From contig NZ_CP017560.1 of NCBI RefSeq assembly GCF_001753205.1, positions 2,046,001 through 2,110,000 of the forward strand: a stretch of DNA of 64,000 bases, given 5' to 3'. Shown one piece after another: positions 7,962 through 17,320 of the stretch. Under the pieces are notes generated by a model. The model saw only the letters and a list, made by a program, of their open reading frames with translations. It did not search any database and was not told the DNA's origin. Origin of the DNA: Sporosarcina ureilytica (GTDB lineage: Bacteria; Bacillota; Bacilli; Bacillales_A; Planococcaceae). A program made the position numbers and the translations under genes. Every line of letters starts with the position of its first letter. Position 1 is the stretch's first letter.

Positions 7962-10133
7962 TTATTCTTCGTCATCTTTTAATGTAGGTTTTATTTCTTG
8001 TAGAACATCCATGTCATCTGGGCGCTCCTGTTTCAGTCGTTTTAATTCAAAATATTTATCGACTGCATCACGCACGATTTCGTTATTCGCGTAAGTATAC
8101 TTACCTGTAGAAATATGTGGAATTAATACCGCATAGGCTATTTCAGGTTTATCATAAGGTGCGAAACCAACATGCGCAAGGCTTACTGTGGATTGACCTG
8201 TCTTCGTTTCTGCATCATAACCATAGGTTTCTGATGTACCAGTTTTACCTGCCCCATCATAAGGTTTTCCTGCAAATAATCCTCGTGCAGTTCCCCTATC
8301 TCCATAATATGTATAATACATACCACGTTTCACCTGTTCAATTTCTCTCTCTGTATTCGCAATGCGGTTCAGTACACGCACCTCAGATTGCTGAACAAGT
8401 GGACCTAGCGTCTTACCATCCGGCGAAGGTTCCCGAATTTCTTTTAGTACATGTGGGGCAATTCGATAACCGCCATTTGCAATGGTCGCCACATATTGTG
8501 CAAGCTGAAGCGGACTATATGTGTCATATTGTCCAATTGCCAAGTTTAAAAGGCCTCCTGGCTCATTGGCGCCTGGTTTTCCGCCAACCTCTCCAGGTAA
8601 ATCGATACCAGTAGTCGTACCGAGGCCGAGAGCACTATAGGAGGAGCGCATCTTTTCAAATGCATCAAGATTGACACGTAGCGGGCTATTATACCCACCA
8701 TAGCTTGAATCACCGATCGCCAAAGCAATTTTAAACATATAGATGTTTGAAGATCGGCCTATTGCTTCAATATCATTCATCGGTATTCTATTGAAAAATG
8801 ACCTATTAAAAATAGACCTTTTTGTTCCACCTGGCCCTCTAAACTGCAATGCCTCATCTATTTTAGTTTCCCCTACCGTGGCACCACCATGTTCATATCC
8901 CGCGAGCAAAGTAGCCATCTTGACGGTAGAACCAATTTCGTATCTCGTTGTAAATGTACCAAACGAGTAATCTCTAATTTCAAAACGCCCGGTTTCTGAG
9001 TTGCGGACGACTTGTTTCCCGACAAGTGATAGGACTTCTCCATTATTCGGATCGAGCATCACGAGAAATGCACGGTCTAAATAACGGCTATTCGGTCCGC
9101 TTTTCAGCTGCAATAATTTTTCGCTCACAATTTTTTCCAATTCGACTTGTAGTTCAGTATCCAATGTTAAAACAAGATCTTTTCCAGGCATACCTTCTCG
9201 CACTGTTTTAATTTCAATGATTTTCCCAGTCCGATCTTTTATGTTTTTAACAACTGTCTTTTGACCTTGAAGTAACTCTTCATAATAATTTTCAAAAAAG
9301 CTTCTACCTACTCTGTCATTTCGTGAGTAATCTCGAGCCAAGTAATAATGCAAATGTGACTTAGGAATCCCCTCATTTGGATTTGTTGTGGTCCCTAAAA
9401 TCGTGTTTGTTGATTTACGAACTCTTTCCCAGTCAGTTGTTGTGTTCACGCCTGGAAAGTCACTCAGTCGTTCAGAGACCATTGCGAATTCTTCTGGCGT
9501 TACGTCACCACTCTTTATTACTTGCGGCGAAAATGCATAACCGGACATCATTTCACGATAAATGGCCAGCACCTCAAGATCTTCTTTAGAGAATGAGTTC
9601 AACTCTTCATCAGTTATACGTTCTCTTGTAAGTCTTGTTACTGCTCTTTGTTGTTCTGTTTTTGTTAATGAACGATCACTTAATATTTCTCTTCTTTCTT
9701 CGGCTGTTACTTTATTAAATGCCTCGTCACTATTTTTCAATATCCAAAAATCTCTTTTATCCCCTAAAGTGATTCGATTTGTATCTTTTTCGATAAGTTG
9801 TGCAAGTTCCTCTGCAATCTCCAACATCTCTTTTGATGTGGTCGTTGACATTTTCGTATATGTAATGGCATTTTTAGGGAGATTATCGACTAATATTCGG
9901 CCTTCACGATCAAATATTCGGCCTCGTGGCACACTCGTGTTGACAGCAATCTCTTCAGTTCGTTCCAAAGCTCGTACATAATCTTGACTTTTCACAATTT
10001 GTAAATAACCTAATCGAAATATAAGCAATGAAAAAAGTATGAATATCGAAAAGAAGAGGAAGTTCATCCGGAAAGAAATATTTTTCCTTAACCGAACTTT
10101 AGGCCGTTCCGTTCTTCTAGTTTGTTTTTTCAA
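7962..10133 (-). CDS. pbpA: Class B penicillin-binding protein (PBP2A type), D,D-transpeptidase
   Basis: Membrane-anchored transpeptidase that cross-links peptidoglycan, the elongation-type class B PBP equivalent to B. subtilis PbpA. Seen: a basic N-terminus, one membrane helix (about 24-45), a PBP-dimer domain containing VPRGRIFDREG, and the transpeptidase domain with catalytic STVK near residue 400, SSN near 460 and KTGTSE near 628. The length of 723 residues is close to the B. subtilis protein. It starts with TTG at 10133, 10 bases after GGAGG at 10143-10147. It follows sodA on the same strand, as in B. subtilis, but has its own upstream terminator between them. Confidence 0.95.
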   Translation of the reverse strand: MKKQTRRTERPKVRLRKNISFRMNFLFFSIFILFSLLIFRLGYLQIVKSQDYVRALERTEEIAVNTSVPRGRIFDREGRILVDNLPKNAITYTKMSTTTSKEMLEIAEELAQLIEKDTNRITLGDKRDFWILKNSDEAFNKVTAEERREILSDRSLTKTEQQRAVTRLTRERITDEELNSFSKEDLEVLAIYREMMSGYAFSPQVIKSGDVTPEEFAMVSERLSDFPGVNTTTDWERVRKSTNTILGTTTNPNEGIPKSHLHYYLARDYSRNDRVGRSFFENYYEELLQGQKTVVKNIKDRTGKIIEIKTVREGMPGKDLVLTLDTELQVELEKIVSEKLLQLKSGPNSRYLDRAFLVMLDPNNGEVLSLVGKQVVRNSETGRFEIRDYSFGTFTTRYEIGSTVKMATLLAGYEHGGATVGETKIDEALQFRGPGGTKRSIFNRSFFNRIPMNDIEAIGRSSNIYMFKIALAIGDSSYGGYNSPLRVNLDAFEKMRSSYSALGLGTTTGIDLPGEVGGKPGANEPGGLLNLAIGQYDTYSPLQLAQYVATIANGGYRIAPHVLKEIREPSPDGKTLGPLVQQSEVRVLNRIANTEREIEQVKRGMYYTYYGDRGTARGLFAGKPYDGAGKTGTSETYGYDAETKTGQSTVSLAHVGFAPYDKPEIAYAVLIPHISTGKYTYANNEIVRDAVDKYFELKRLKQERPDDMDVLQEIKPTLKDDEE

Positions 10134-10190
10134 TCATACCTAACCTCCTTTTCAATTCATCCCTTTTGAATTATACCACCCTATAAAAGA

Positions 10191-10225
10191 AAAGCACATA
10201 CCTAGACGTTATAGGTATGTGCTTT
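10191..10225 (-). terminator. Terminator of sodA
   Basis: AAAGCACATACCTA at 10191-10204 pairs perfectly with TAGGTATGTGCTTT at 10212-10225; the minus-strand transcript then has TTTTCTTTT. Confidence 0.88.
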
Positions 10226-10250
10226 GTTTCATTTTCATGAACTTTTTATT

Positions 10251-10853
10251 TTATTTTCCGTAACGGTTCGCAACTTCGTCCCAGTTTACAACATTCCAGA
10301 ATGCTGAAATGTAGTCTGGACGACGGTTTTGATAGTTTAAGTAGTATGCGTGCTCCCATACGTCAAGTCCAAGTAGTGGTGTTTTTCCTTCCATTAATGG
10401 GGAATCTTGGTTAGGAGTAGACATTACTTCAAGCTCTCCGTTATTAAGTACAAGCCATGCCCAACCTGAACCGAAGCGAGTTGCACCTGCTTTCGCAAAC
10501 TCTTCTTTAAACTGGTCAAAGCTACCGAATTTTTTATCGATTGCTTCAGCTAGCGCGCCAGATGGTTGTCCACCACCGTTTGGAGAGAGTAGTTCCCAGA
10601 ATAGTGCGTGGTTTGCGTGTCCACCACCGTTATTGCGTACTGCAGTTCTGATATCTTCTGGAATTGCGTCCATATCCGAAATGAGTTCTTCGATTGATTT
10701 GTCTGCTAGTTCAGCATGTCCATCAAGTGCGTTATTTAAATTCGTTACATACGCGTTGTGATGTTTCGTGTGATGAATATTCATTGTTTCCTTGTCAAAA
10801 TGTGGTTCTAGTGCATCGTATGCATAAGGTAGTTCTGGTAATTTGTAAGCCAT
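10251..10853 (-). CDS. sodA: Superoxide dismutase, Mn/Fe family
   Basis: Cytoplasmic dismutase of superoxide. The N-terminal helical hairpin contains the first metal His in [12 protein letters not shown] (His near 27), the second in [11 protein letters not shown] (near 82), and the C-terminal [11 protein letters not shown] supplies the Asp and His ligands. The length of 200 residues is typical. Gly and Gln positions near GGGQPSG fit the manganese type, though metal cannot be proven from sequence. I start at ATG 10853, 9 bases from AGGAGGA; an earlier ATG at 10862 abuts the ribosome site. It is monocistronic, with promoter 10900-10928. Confidence 0.97.
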   Translation of the reverse strand: MAYKLPELPYAYDALEPHFDKETMNIHHTKHHNAYVTNLNNALDGHAELADKSIEELISDMDAIPEDIRTAVRNNGGGHANHALFWELLSPNGGGQPSGALAEAIDKKFGSFDQFKEEFAKAGATRFGSGWAWLVLNNGELEVMSTPNQDSPLMEGKTPLLGLDVWEHAYYLNYQNRRPDYISAFWNVVNWDEVANRYGK

Positions 10854-10899
10854 TTCTTCCATTCCTCCTCAAAAGATGTATATATTTCCTACATCTATT

Positions 10900-10928
10900 A
10901 CATTAGCAAACCTGAGAAAAACGTTCAA
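10900..10928 (-). promoter_or_regulatory. Candidate SigA promoter of sodA
   Basis: On the minus strand, TTGAAC (10928-10923) and TAATGT (10905-10900) are separated by 17 bases, about 45 bases before the sodA start. Confidence 0.5.
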
Positions 10929-11057
10929 ATAAAATGGACTATTGTAACGTTCTTTATTTCATCACCTTCATAATAATAAAGAATTCAGTATTAAAATTTG
11001 TTTCGCGATTTCTTTTACACAAAGGAACTAGCATCCTACATGTATGAATACAAATAT

Positions 11058-11091
11058 AAGTGCCTTGCAGAGATGTTCCTACAAGGCGCTT
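11058..11091 (-). terminator. Hairpin downstream of the small Cys-tailed ORF
   Basis: AAGTGCCTTG at 11058-11067 pairs with CAAGGCGCTT at 11082-11091 (one G-U). On the minus strand it is followed by ATATTTG, a poor T-run, so it may be a weak terminator for the ORF ending at 11148. Confidence 0.5.
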
Positions 11092-11147
11092 CCACCATCA
11101 ACAAATTCTTTCAAAACTCTCTGTCCCGCATTTATTCGGAACCCTTT

Positions 11148-11315
11148 TTAACGATTTCGCTGACCGCAGCAATTTTTTGGTTTTTGGTGAGCGTTTTTCT
11201 GATTCACACTCTCTGAATGGTTTTTATTCTGTTTCGGACGCACTAAATTTGACTGCTCCTGTTTTTCTGGCTCACTTGAAATTTGTTTCCGGTTTCTTAT
11301 GTCGTCAAATGTCAT
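11148..11315 (-). CDS. Small basic hydrophilic protein ending in a Cys-Cys motif (unrecognised)
   Basis: A 55-residue reading frame from ATG 11315 to TAA 11148, preceded by GGGAGG about 10 bases upstream, which is a strong ribosome site. The product starts MTFDDIRNRKQ, is very rich in Gln, Asn, Lys and Ser, has no hydrophobic segment, and ends NCCGQRNR. It is predicted disordered. I do not recognise the family. The good ribosome site, the hairpin downstream and lack of any other gene in this 750-base gap favour a real gene; short length keeps doubt. It may be a spore-related small protein, which is a guess. Confidence 0.5.
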   Translation of the reverse strand: MTFDDIRNRKQISSEPEKQEQSNLVRPKQNKNHSESVNQKNAHQKPKNCCGQRNR

Positions 11316-11608
11316 TTATTCATTACCTCCCTTTTGTTAAATATATTCATTGCGTCGATATAGGTGACGGCAAAGTATTGCTTAGTTACTGATTTTCATC
11401 CAGTTACCCGCATAAGAATAAAGCGTCTGATTTCTTATTATTTTGAGTTACTCTATAGCACCGTTAGGCTTTTGCCTGCATAAACTAGTTTGAGTAGAAA
11501 ATATCATTTAGGAATTTAAAGAAAGGGCTGTACTGTTAAGAAATAGAAATACAATGGTCGGCGAATTTATGGAACCGTTTTATATTTCTAGAGAAAAGGA
11601 TGTAAACC

Positions 11609-11947
11609 ATGACCTCTATTAACTGGATTGATTTTTTCATTCTTACATTTGCATCTTTCCGAATCACGCACTTCATCGTTTTTGATGAAATTACAGCCTT
11701 TATTCGAAGGCCTTTTATGTCAGAAGTTTTTAAAGAAGATCCATCAGGTAACACGGAAAAATATATTGAAATCAAAGGGTCGGGATTACGTTCTTGGATT
11801 GGCAAACTTTTGAGTTGCTATTGGTGTACTGGATTTTGGAGTGCTTTAGGTGTTGTACTCGCATATATTTACCTTCCATTTGCCTTCCCAATTCTTTTGG
11901 TTTTTGCAGTTGCAGGAGCAGCTGCAATCCTTGAATCCAAAATATAA
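11609..11947 (+). CDS. DUF1360 membrane protein (YngL-like)
   Basis: 112-residue protein with a short hydrophobic N-terminal helix containing FASFRITHFIVFDEIT, a hydrophilic centre, and two closely packed C-terminal membrane helices. The central LLSCYWCTGFWSA (CxxC-like) is the hallmark of DUF1360, a Bacillales membrane family that includes B. subtilis YngL and is linked to sporulating species; function unknown. An AAGGATG ribosome site precedes the ATG. It is a single plus-strand gene with a strong terminator after it. Confidence 0.82.
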   Translation: MTSINWIDFFILTFASFRITHFIVFDEITAFIRRPFMSEVFKEDPSGNTEKYIEIKGSGLRSWIGKLLSCYWCTGFWSALGVVLAYIYLPFAFPILLVFAVAGAAAILESKI

Positions 11948-11951
11948 AAAT

Positions 11952-12000
11952 AGGCACCAATTACATACATATGTTGAATCGTGTAAGTAATTGGTGCCTT
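11952..12000. terminator. Bidirectional terminator between DUF1360 gene and yqgC
   Basis: AGGCACCAATTAC at 11952-11964 pairs perfectly with GTAATTGGTGCCT at 11987-11999. A/T-runs flank both sides (ATTTTTATATT on the minus strand). Confidence 0.85.
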
Positions 12001-12033
12001 TAAATATTGGCTAGGTTGGTATTTGTATTTGAT

Positions 12034-12516
12034 CTATTTAACAAACAGAATCATTACTAAAATCATTACTATCATTAAAAATCCTTTTGTGACAATAGAG
12101 GTTAAGAAACCGACCAAGGAACCGATTCCTATTTTAATGGCGAGCTTAAATTCAGTACGATTAACAATCATTTCTGCAAGAACTGCCCCTAAAAAGGGAC
12201 CGAGTATAATACCTGCAACTGGGATAACAAAAGGACCGGCTAATAACCCAATCGTACTTCCCCACATCCCCGCCTTTGAGCCTCCGAATTTCTTCACGCC
12301 AACAAGGTTAGAAAGCGTATCTGCCACAAATAATAAGATGAGAAATAAGATTTGTATGAGCCAAAACAACCAAGTAAGATTTTCAAAAGATACGATTACC
12401 CCGTAAAGTAGAAAACCACCTACCATAAAAAGGGCTGATGGAATAATCGGATAGACAAGCCCTAAAAAAGCTATGATAAAACAAATTATCGCAACAATCC
12501 AGCCGACTATCTCCAT
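12034..12516 (-). CDS. yqgC: DUF456 membrane protein YqgC
   Basis: 160-residue very hydrophobic protein with four to five membrane helices and two glycine-rich re-entrant-like segments (GSTIGLLAGPF and ILGPFLGAVLAE). This is the pattern of DUF456, glycine-zipper-containing membrane proteins of unknown function; YqgC of B. subtilis lies at the same place between sodA and yqgB. The ribosome site GAGGGG is directly upstream. It lies 25 bases downstream of the Na/Pi symporter gene on the same strand and is probably co-transcribed. Confidence 0.85.
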   Translation of the reverse strand: MEIVGWIVAIICFIIAFLGLVYPIIPSALFMVGGFLLYGVIVSFENLTWLFWLIQILFLILLFVADTLSNLVGVKKFGGSKAGMWGSTIGLLAGPFVIPVAGIILGPFLGAVLAEMIVNRTEFKLAIKIGIGSLVGFLTSIVTKGFLMIVMILVMILFVK

Positions 12517-12541
12517 CTAGCGCCCCTCTTTCTTTACGTAA

Positions 12542-14173
12542 TTAACCACGCTTTCCAAGCACAGCTTCAGCAATATTTACCGCATGGTCACCGATACGCT
12601 CTAAGTTTGAAACAATGTCAACGAAAACCATCCCACCTTGAGCTGTACAGCTTCCTTCATTTAATCGAATAATATGTTTTTTCCTAAATGTCCGTTCCAT
12701 TTTATCGATTAAGTCTTCTTGCTTCGTCACCGCTCTTGCAAGCGCCATATCATTTTTGTCCAGTGAATCGATTGCTTTTTGAACTGTTTCAGTTGTTAAA
12801 GTAAACATATTAGATAAATCTTCAACGGCATCTTCAGTTAATTCGACACGATTGACATCTCGGTAATCCAATAGCTCAATAATGTTTTCAAAATGGTCTC
12901 CAATTCTTTCGATGTCTCTGACCGTTTCCATTAATGTCATATGTCTTGCTGATTCAAGTGGTGAAATATTTACCGAAGAAATTTCAACTAAATAATCTGT
13001 AATTCGGCGATCTAAATTGTTAATCGCATCTTCTAATTGATAAGCTGTTTCTGCATGTTTTTTATTTCCAGTCCTTAAATACTTATACGTTTCTCCTAAT
13101 CCTTGGATACTAAAATCGCCCATGCGAATAATTTCTTCTTTCGCTTGTCCAATCGCAACCGACGGAGATTGTTGGATGAAGTGATAATCCAAATGTTTTG
13201 GCTTATATTCAATCGTAACATCCTCGCCTGGGATAAGTTTTGTAACAAGAAATGCCCAAGCACCAATTAAAGGAAATTGGATAATCGTATTTGCAACGTT
13301 AAAAGAACCGTGCGCAAATGCAATTTGCATTTTATTTTCAAGTGCTAATATAGAAGCAATCCATTCAACGTATGCGGTAAAAGGGACTAATAATATTAAA
13401 AAGATAACCGAACCGATAACGTTAAACAAAACATGCGTAGCTGCAGCACGTCTTGCGGCAACTGACGCTCCAATTGATGCTAAAACTGCAGTAATTGTCG
13501 TTCCGATATTGTCACCAAATAAAATTGGTAAAGCTGCCTTTAAGTCAACAAGATTTTCCGCATAAAGACCTTGCAAAATTCCAACAGTTGCACTTGAACT
13601 TTGTACGATTAAAGTAAAAATGGTACCAACGACTACACCAAGTATCGGATGGTCACTCATGGAGACCGTTAAGTCGCTAAATGATTGTAGTTCACGAAGT
13701 GGTTTCATCCCGCCACTCATCAGCTCAAGACCGAGGAATAATCCACCAAAGCCAAAGACTACGTCACCAAAATTTTTATAGGCATTTTTCTTGAAAAAGA
13801 AAATTAAAAATGCACCAACAGCCATTATTGGCAAGGCATACGCCCCAACATCAAACCCAATAATGAACGCTGTTACCGTCGTTCCGATGTTGGCGCCCAT
13901 AATAACGCCAATGGCTTGACGCAACTTCATAAAACCGGCACTTACAAGTCCGACTGTTATTACTGTCGTTCCTGAACTTGATTGAATTAATACTGTCACG
14001 ATAATTCCAACTAACACACCCATAAAAGGATTCGTTGTGAACTTGTCTAAAATATCCCGCAGTCTATCGCCTGCAGCCCTTTGCAGACCGTCCCCCATAT
14101 ATTTTATCGCAAATAAAAAGATTCCAAGTCCACCAAGAAATTGGAAAATCATTTCTTGCCAGTTCAATTCCAT
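12542..14173 (-). CDS. Na+/phosphate symporter with C-terminal PhoU-like domain
   Basis: Sodium-coupled phosphate transporter of the NptA/YjbB (PNaS, SLC34-like) family in the cytoplasmic membrane. Two inverted repeats carry the hallmark QSSSGTTVI (about residue 64) and QSSSATVGI (about 190), each beside a conserved GxNIGTT (GANIGTTVTAF and GDNIGTTITAV). About eight membrane helices span 1-310. Residues 330-543 are a PhoU-like helical bundle with the E..RD..RIGDH repeats (VRDIERIGDHFENI and VSNLERIGDHAVNI), thought to regulate transport. The length of 543 residues is typical for the fused form. Confidence 0.92.
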   Translation of the reverse strand: MELNWQEMIFQFLGGLGIFLFAIKYMGDGLQRAAGDRLRDILDKFTTNPFMGVLVGIIVTVLIQSSSGTTVITVGLVSAGFMKLRQAIGVIMGANIGTTVTAFIIGFDVGAYALPIMAVGAFLIFFFKKNAYKNFGDVVFGFGGLFLGLELMSGGMKPLRELQSFSDLTVSMSDHPILGVVVGTIFTLIVQSSSATVGILQGLYAENLVDLKAALPILFGDNIGTTITAVLASIGASVAARRAAATHVLFNVIGSVIFLILLVPFTAYVEWIASILALENKMQIAFAHGSFNVANTIIQFPLIGAWAFLVTKLIPGEDVTIEYKPKHLDYHFIQQSPSVAIGQAKEEIIRMGDFSIQGLGETYKYLRTGNKKHAETAYQLEDAINNLDRRITDYLVEISSVNISPLESARHMTLMETVRDIERIGDHFENIIELLDYRDVNRVELTEDAVEDLSNMFTLTTETVQKAIDSLDKNDMALARAVTKQEDLIDKMERTFRKKHIIRLNEGSCTAQGGMVFVDIVSNLERIGDHAVNIAEAVLGKRG

Positions 14174-14378
14174 TTAGTAGTCAACCCCATTCATTCATTT
14201 ATCAATATACCGTTACCCATTATGCTTGTCTTATTAACTAATTGTAAATAGCTAAGCGATAAAATTTACATTCCCTTTACAATCAATTGTGAAAATGTCA
14301 TCAATCTGTCAAATGTTTGAACGATCCTATTTTCTTCTATTGATGATAGACTAGAATGAAGTAAGGAGGTTTGCCAGA

Positions 14379-14897
14379 TTGAACTATCATCAAATATTCA
14401 AAGCGAGTCTTTATGAATTTAAAAAACTGTCGGCGTTTCGACTGTTGCCTATCGGTAAAGTATTCACTTATGTTTTTGTATTTGTTTTTTTCTTTACCGG
14501 TATTTCATTTTCCCGGTTTATTATTGGAGATGATGTATTATTTGACGCCTCTCCAGACTTACAAGAACAAAGTGAAAAAATTGGGCCACTTATTTTTCCG
14601 ATAGCCTTTATTTTACAATTAGTCATTAGCACATTTTACATTTTCATTCGAGTAAGTGCTTTTGCTTATATTGGTTCACTTATGATGAAATTAATGAAAA
14701 GACGCGGTCAGTACCTTCATATATGGAGAACTTCTGCTATCGCGATGACACTACCTATATTGATAACGATTGTACTCGACTTTTTTCCGGAACTTAAAAG
14801 TAGTGGTTTAATTATTTCATCAATTATTCATCTCACTTACATTGTCCTTGCAATAAAGTATTACCCGAAACAACCTCAGTTACAACGTAATCATTAA
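14379..14897 (+). CDS. yqgB: DUF1189 membrane protein YqgB
   Basis: 172-residue membrane protein with four to five helices; the N-terminal FKASLYEFKKLSAFRLLPIGK is typical of DUF1189 proteins. B. subtilis YqgB has the same neighbourhood. The family is linked with maltodextrin or envelope contexts in some Firmicutes but has no established role. It starts with TTG at 14379, 9 bases after a perfect AAGGAGG at 14363-14369. Divergent from the Na/Pi gene and followed 65 bases later by the LysM gene on the same strand. Confidence 0.82.
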   Translation: MNYHQIFKASLYEFKKLSAFRLLPIGKVFTYVFVFVFFFTGISFSRFIIGDDVLFDASPDLQEQSEKIGPLIFPIAFILQLVISTFYIFIRVSAFAYIGSLMMKLMKRRGQYLHIWRTSAIAMTLPILITIVLDFFPELKSSGLIISSIIHLTYIVLAIKYYPKQPQLQRNH

Positions 14898-14962
14898 TAT
14901 TTTTTATCAATTTAAGAATAATTCCTTCTCTAGAACATAAAGTTCCAGAAGGGGGAATTTAA

Positions 14963-15286
14963 ATGAGAATATTACTTTTAGCCGCAGCAATTTTTTTAAC
15001 CATTCATTTTATTCGCGTTGATTTTGTTGAAGGGACAATCCCTCAACAACTAACAGAAGAAAATCAGGTGCTATGTGAAGATGAAACCCATTCGATTCCT
15101 GTAACGTCTATACATGGGGATACGATTGAATCTTTATTTGCACTTTATCCAGATGCTGAAATTAGTTTTATAGATAGATTAGAACAATTCTACACGTTAA
15201 ATCCTCACCTTAAATTACAAGGAATTGTTGGTGGAGAAACAATTTTAATACCTCTTTCAAATTCAGAACAGAATAATTGTGAATAA
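14963..15286 (+). CDS. yqfZ: LysM-like small exported protein (YqfZ family)
   Basis: 107-residue protein with an N-terminal signal anchor (about 2-18) and a C-terminal LysM-like fold: IHGDTIESLFALYP, then FYTLNPHLKLQGIVGGETILIPL. LysM modules bind N-acetylglucosamine in peptidoglycan, so it probably sits on the outer face of the membrane. B. subtilis yqfZ has the same place upstream of ispG (yqfY). An AGAAGGGGG ribosome site precedes the ATG. A Cys pair (position 38 and the penultimate residue) could form a disulfide. Confidence 0.8.
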   Translation: MRILLLAAAIFLTIHFIRVDFVEGTIPQQLTEENQVLCEDETHSIPVTSIHGDTIESLFALYPDAEISFIDRLEQFYTLNPHLKLQGIVGGETILIPLSNSEQNNCE

Positions 15287-15305
15287 ATGAATGATGCATT
15301 GGAAT

Positions 15306-15459
15306 TAGGATACATAGGACTGTCAGATAAGCGAGCGAGCTATGAGACATAGTTCAGAGGTCTATAGGATATATAGGTCGGCATCCATAGACAAAGGACA
15401 CACCGTAATAGGATGCCCTCCCTTTCACCTATTGTCTGCCGTATCTAAACGGTATCCTA
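15306..15459 (+). other. Unexplained structured sequence between yqfZ and ispG
   Basis: About 150 non-coding bases can fold extensively: an outer 8-bp stem TAGGATAC (15306-15313) with GTATCCTA (15452-15459), an internal hairpin GTCTAT(A)GGAT (15360-15370) with ATCCATAGAC (15383-15392), a CTATG/CATAG hairpin (15340-15352), and CCGT/ACGG (15440-15453), which competes with the outer stem. GGCATCC/GGATGCC (15380-15386, 15411-15417) is an alternative pairing. It lies before the putative ispG promoter, so it could be a yqfZ 3' UTR or a small RNA. It resembles no riboswitch I recognise. Confidence 0.4.
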
Positions 15460-15500
15460 CGCTTCTAATAATAAGGGTTGTTCCTTGTCTTTTAGTCTGG

Positions 15501-15528
15501 TTGATTGATAAAATGAACTAAGTACTAT
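15501..15528 (+). promoter_or_regulatory. Candidate promoter of ispG
   Basis: TTGATT at 15501-15506 and TACTAT at 15523-15528 with a 16-base spacer, 30 bases before the start at 15559. Confidence 0.4.
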
Positions 15529-15558
15529 CGTTTTAGCTTTTTTAAGGAGTGAACATGA

Positions 15559-16683
15559 ATGAGTGAAATTATACACCGTACGAAAACACGCCCCGTTCGT
15601 GTCGGCAATTTAACAATCGGCGGGAACAACGAACTTTTCGTCCAAAGTATGACAACGACAAAAACACATGATGTAGAAGCAACAGTTAAAGAAATTTTGC
15701 GACTAGAAGAAGCTGGGGTGCAAATTATTCGAGTTGCCTGCCCAGATGAAAGAGCAGCGAACGCTTTAGGTGAAATTAAAAGACAAATTAACATACCTCT
15801 CGTAGTAGATATCCATTTTGATTATAAACTGGCTCTCATTGCGATTGAACAAGGCGTAGATAAAATTCGAATTAACCCGGGGAACATCGGAAGAAGGGAA
15901 AAAGTTGAAGCAGTTGTGAATGCTGCAAAAGCAAAAGGAATCCCTATTCGAATCGGTGTTAACGCCGGATCTCTAGAGCGAAAAATTCTAGAAAAATATG
16001 GCTATCCAACGGCAGATGGAATGGTAGAAAGTGCGCTCCATCACATTAAAATTTTAGAAGATCTTGATTTCCATGATATTATTGTTTCCCTAAAAGCTTC
16101 AGATGTAAACTTAGCTGTTGAAGCTTATATGAAGGCGGCAGCTGCGTTCGACTATCCCCTACATTTAGGGATTACGGAATCCGGAACGCAATTTGCGGGA
16201 ACTGTTAAAAGTTCAGCGGGTCTCGGAACATTATTGTCCGCTGGGATTGGAAACACACTACGTGTATCTCTAAGTGCTGACCCAGTTGAAGAAGTAAAAG
16301 TGGGAAGAGAATTACTAAAAGTATTCGGACTTTCTTCAGATGCAGCTACTTTAATTTCATGCCCGACATGCGGAAGAATTGAAATTGATTTAATTAGCAT
16401 TGCGAATGAAGTGGAAGAATACATCTCAAATATTAAAGCACCTCTGAAAGTTGCTGTTCTTGGTTGCGCAGTTAACGGGCCTGGAGAAGCACGTGAAGCC
16501 GATATTGGAATTGCAGGTGCCCGTGGGGAAGGCTTACTCTTCATGAAAGGTAAAACTGTTCGTAAAGTACCTGAAGAAACAATGGTGGAAGAGTTGAAGA
16601 TTGAAATCGACAAGCTAGCAGAAGAGTATTTTGAAAAGAAACGTCAAGAAGAATTAGCATTACAAGCGGAGGTTCAAAATTGA
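15559..16683 (+). CDS. ispG: 4-hydroxy-3-methylbut-2-enyl diphosphate synthase (IspG)
   Basis: Penultimate enzyme of the MEP isoprenoid pathway; a 4Fe-4S enzyme that reductively converts MEcPP to HMBPP. The N-terminal TIM barrel (about 1-250) contains [16 protein letters not shown] and RINPGNIG. The C-terminal cluster domain has CPTCGR (about 268-273) and [17 protein letters not shown] with the third Cys near 301. The length of 374 residues is usual for the Gram-positive form. The start follows AAGGAG; a nearer ATG at 15555 is in another frame and stops after three codons. The next gene overlaps its stop by four bases. IspH is encoded at 22657. Confidence 0.97.
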   Translation: MSEIIHRTKTRPVRVGNLTIGGNNELFVQSMTTTKTHDVEATVKEILRLEEAGVQIIRVACPDERAANALGEIKRQINIPLVVDIHFDYKLALIAIEQGVDKIRINPGNIGRREKVEAVVNAAKAKGIPIRIGVNAGSLERKILEKYGYPTADGMVESALHHIKILEDLDFHDIIVSLKASDVNLAVEAYMKAAAAFDYPLHLGITESGTQFAGTVKSSAGLGTLLSAGIGNTLRVSLSADPVEEVKVGRELLKVFGLSSDAATLISCPTCGRIEIDLISIANEVEEYISNIKAPLKVAVLGCAVNGPGEAREADIGIAGARGEGLLFMKGKTVRKVPEETMVEELKIEIDKLAEEYFEKKRQEELALQAEVQN

Positions 16684-17264
16684 AACCTTTCCGTTTTGGG
16701 ATCGATATTGACGGCACAGTAACTTGTCCGACCTCTCTACTTCCCCATATTAATAAAGCCTATAATCTTAACTTAGTGCTCGATGATATTAAGGAATATG
16801 ACTTAACAAAAGCATTCTCAGTCGATGAAAAACAGTTTTATACATGGTATAAAACTGTTGAGAGTGAGATTTATGACACTTCTCCTCCTCAAGAGTATGC
16901 AAAAAAAGTATTAGATGCTTGGAATAATCACTATGAATTGTTTTACATTTCTGCACGTGGGGAAAACGTTTTTAATACAACGACGAACTGGTTTGAACGA
17001 GAAGCTATTCCCTATGACCATATAGAACTCATTGGTAGTCATTATAAAATAGAAGCCGCAAAGAAACATGGTGTTCATGCTTTCTTTGAAGATAAACATG
17101 ATAATGCTGTTGACATCCACGAGGAGCTGGATATTCCGGTACTCTTATTCGATACACCTTATAATCGAAAACCGATTCCAGAAGGCGTCATACGTGTTAC
17201 AAATTGGCAAGAAGCGAATGAATGGATTGGAAATCTTTTCCCAATCACTCCATCAAACGAATAA
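16680..17264 (+). CDS. yqfW: HAD-superfamily nucleotidase (YqfW family)
   Basis: Putative 5'-nucleotidase of the HAD fold, cytoplasmic, 194 residues. Seen: motif [11 protein letters not shown] (catalytic Asp9 and Asp11), motif II in FYISARGE (Ser near 93), and motif III/IV in [12 protein letters not shown] (Lys and Asp near 141-146). It fits the NagD/dNT-like YqfW family; the substrate is not known. The start is TTG at 16680, coupled to ispG by an ATTGA overlap and preceded by GGAGG inside ispG. In B. subtilis yqfW lies between ispG and zur, as here. Confidence 0.85.
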   Translation: MKPFRFGIDIDGTVTCPTSLLPHINKAYNLNLVLDDIKEYDLTKAFSVDEKQFYTWYKTVESEIYDTSPPQEYAKKVLDAWNNHYELFYISARGENVFNTTTNWFEREAIPYDHIELIGSHYKIEAAKKHGVHAFFEDKHDNAVDIHEELDIPVLLFDTPYNRKPIPEGVIRVTNWQEANEWIGNLFPITPSNE

Positions 17265-17267
17265 AAA

Positions 17268-17310
17268 CAAAACGGTGTTCAAACAACTTAATGTTTGAAC
17301 ACCGTTTTTT
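17268..17310. terminator. Bidirectional terminator between yqfW and zur
   Basis: AAAACGGTGTTCAAAC and GTTTGAACACCGTTTT form a 16-bp perfect stem around a short loop, followed by T. Confidence 0.9.
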
Positions 17311-17320
17311 ATACAGTTCA

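Noticed and set aside
8117..9981. Several plus-strand frames of 60-165 codons across pbpA
   Set aside because: They are antisense shadows of a clear PBP gene, with no ribosome sites or family similarity.
10998..11392. Two plus-strand open frames after sodA
   Set aside because: No ribosome sites, odd composition, and they lie opposite the better-supported small minus-strand gene at 11148-11315.
12023..12406. 127-codon plus-strand frame
   Set aside because: Antisense shadow of the DUF456 gene; low-complexity product.
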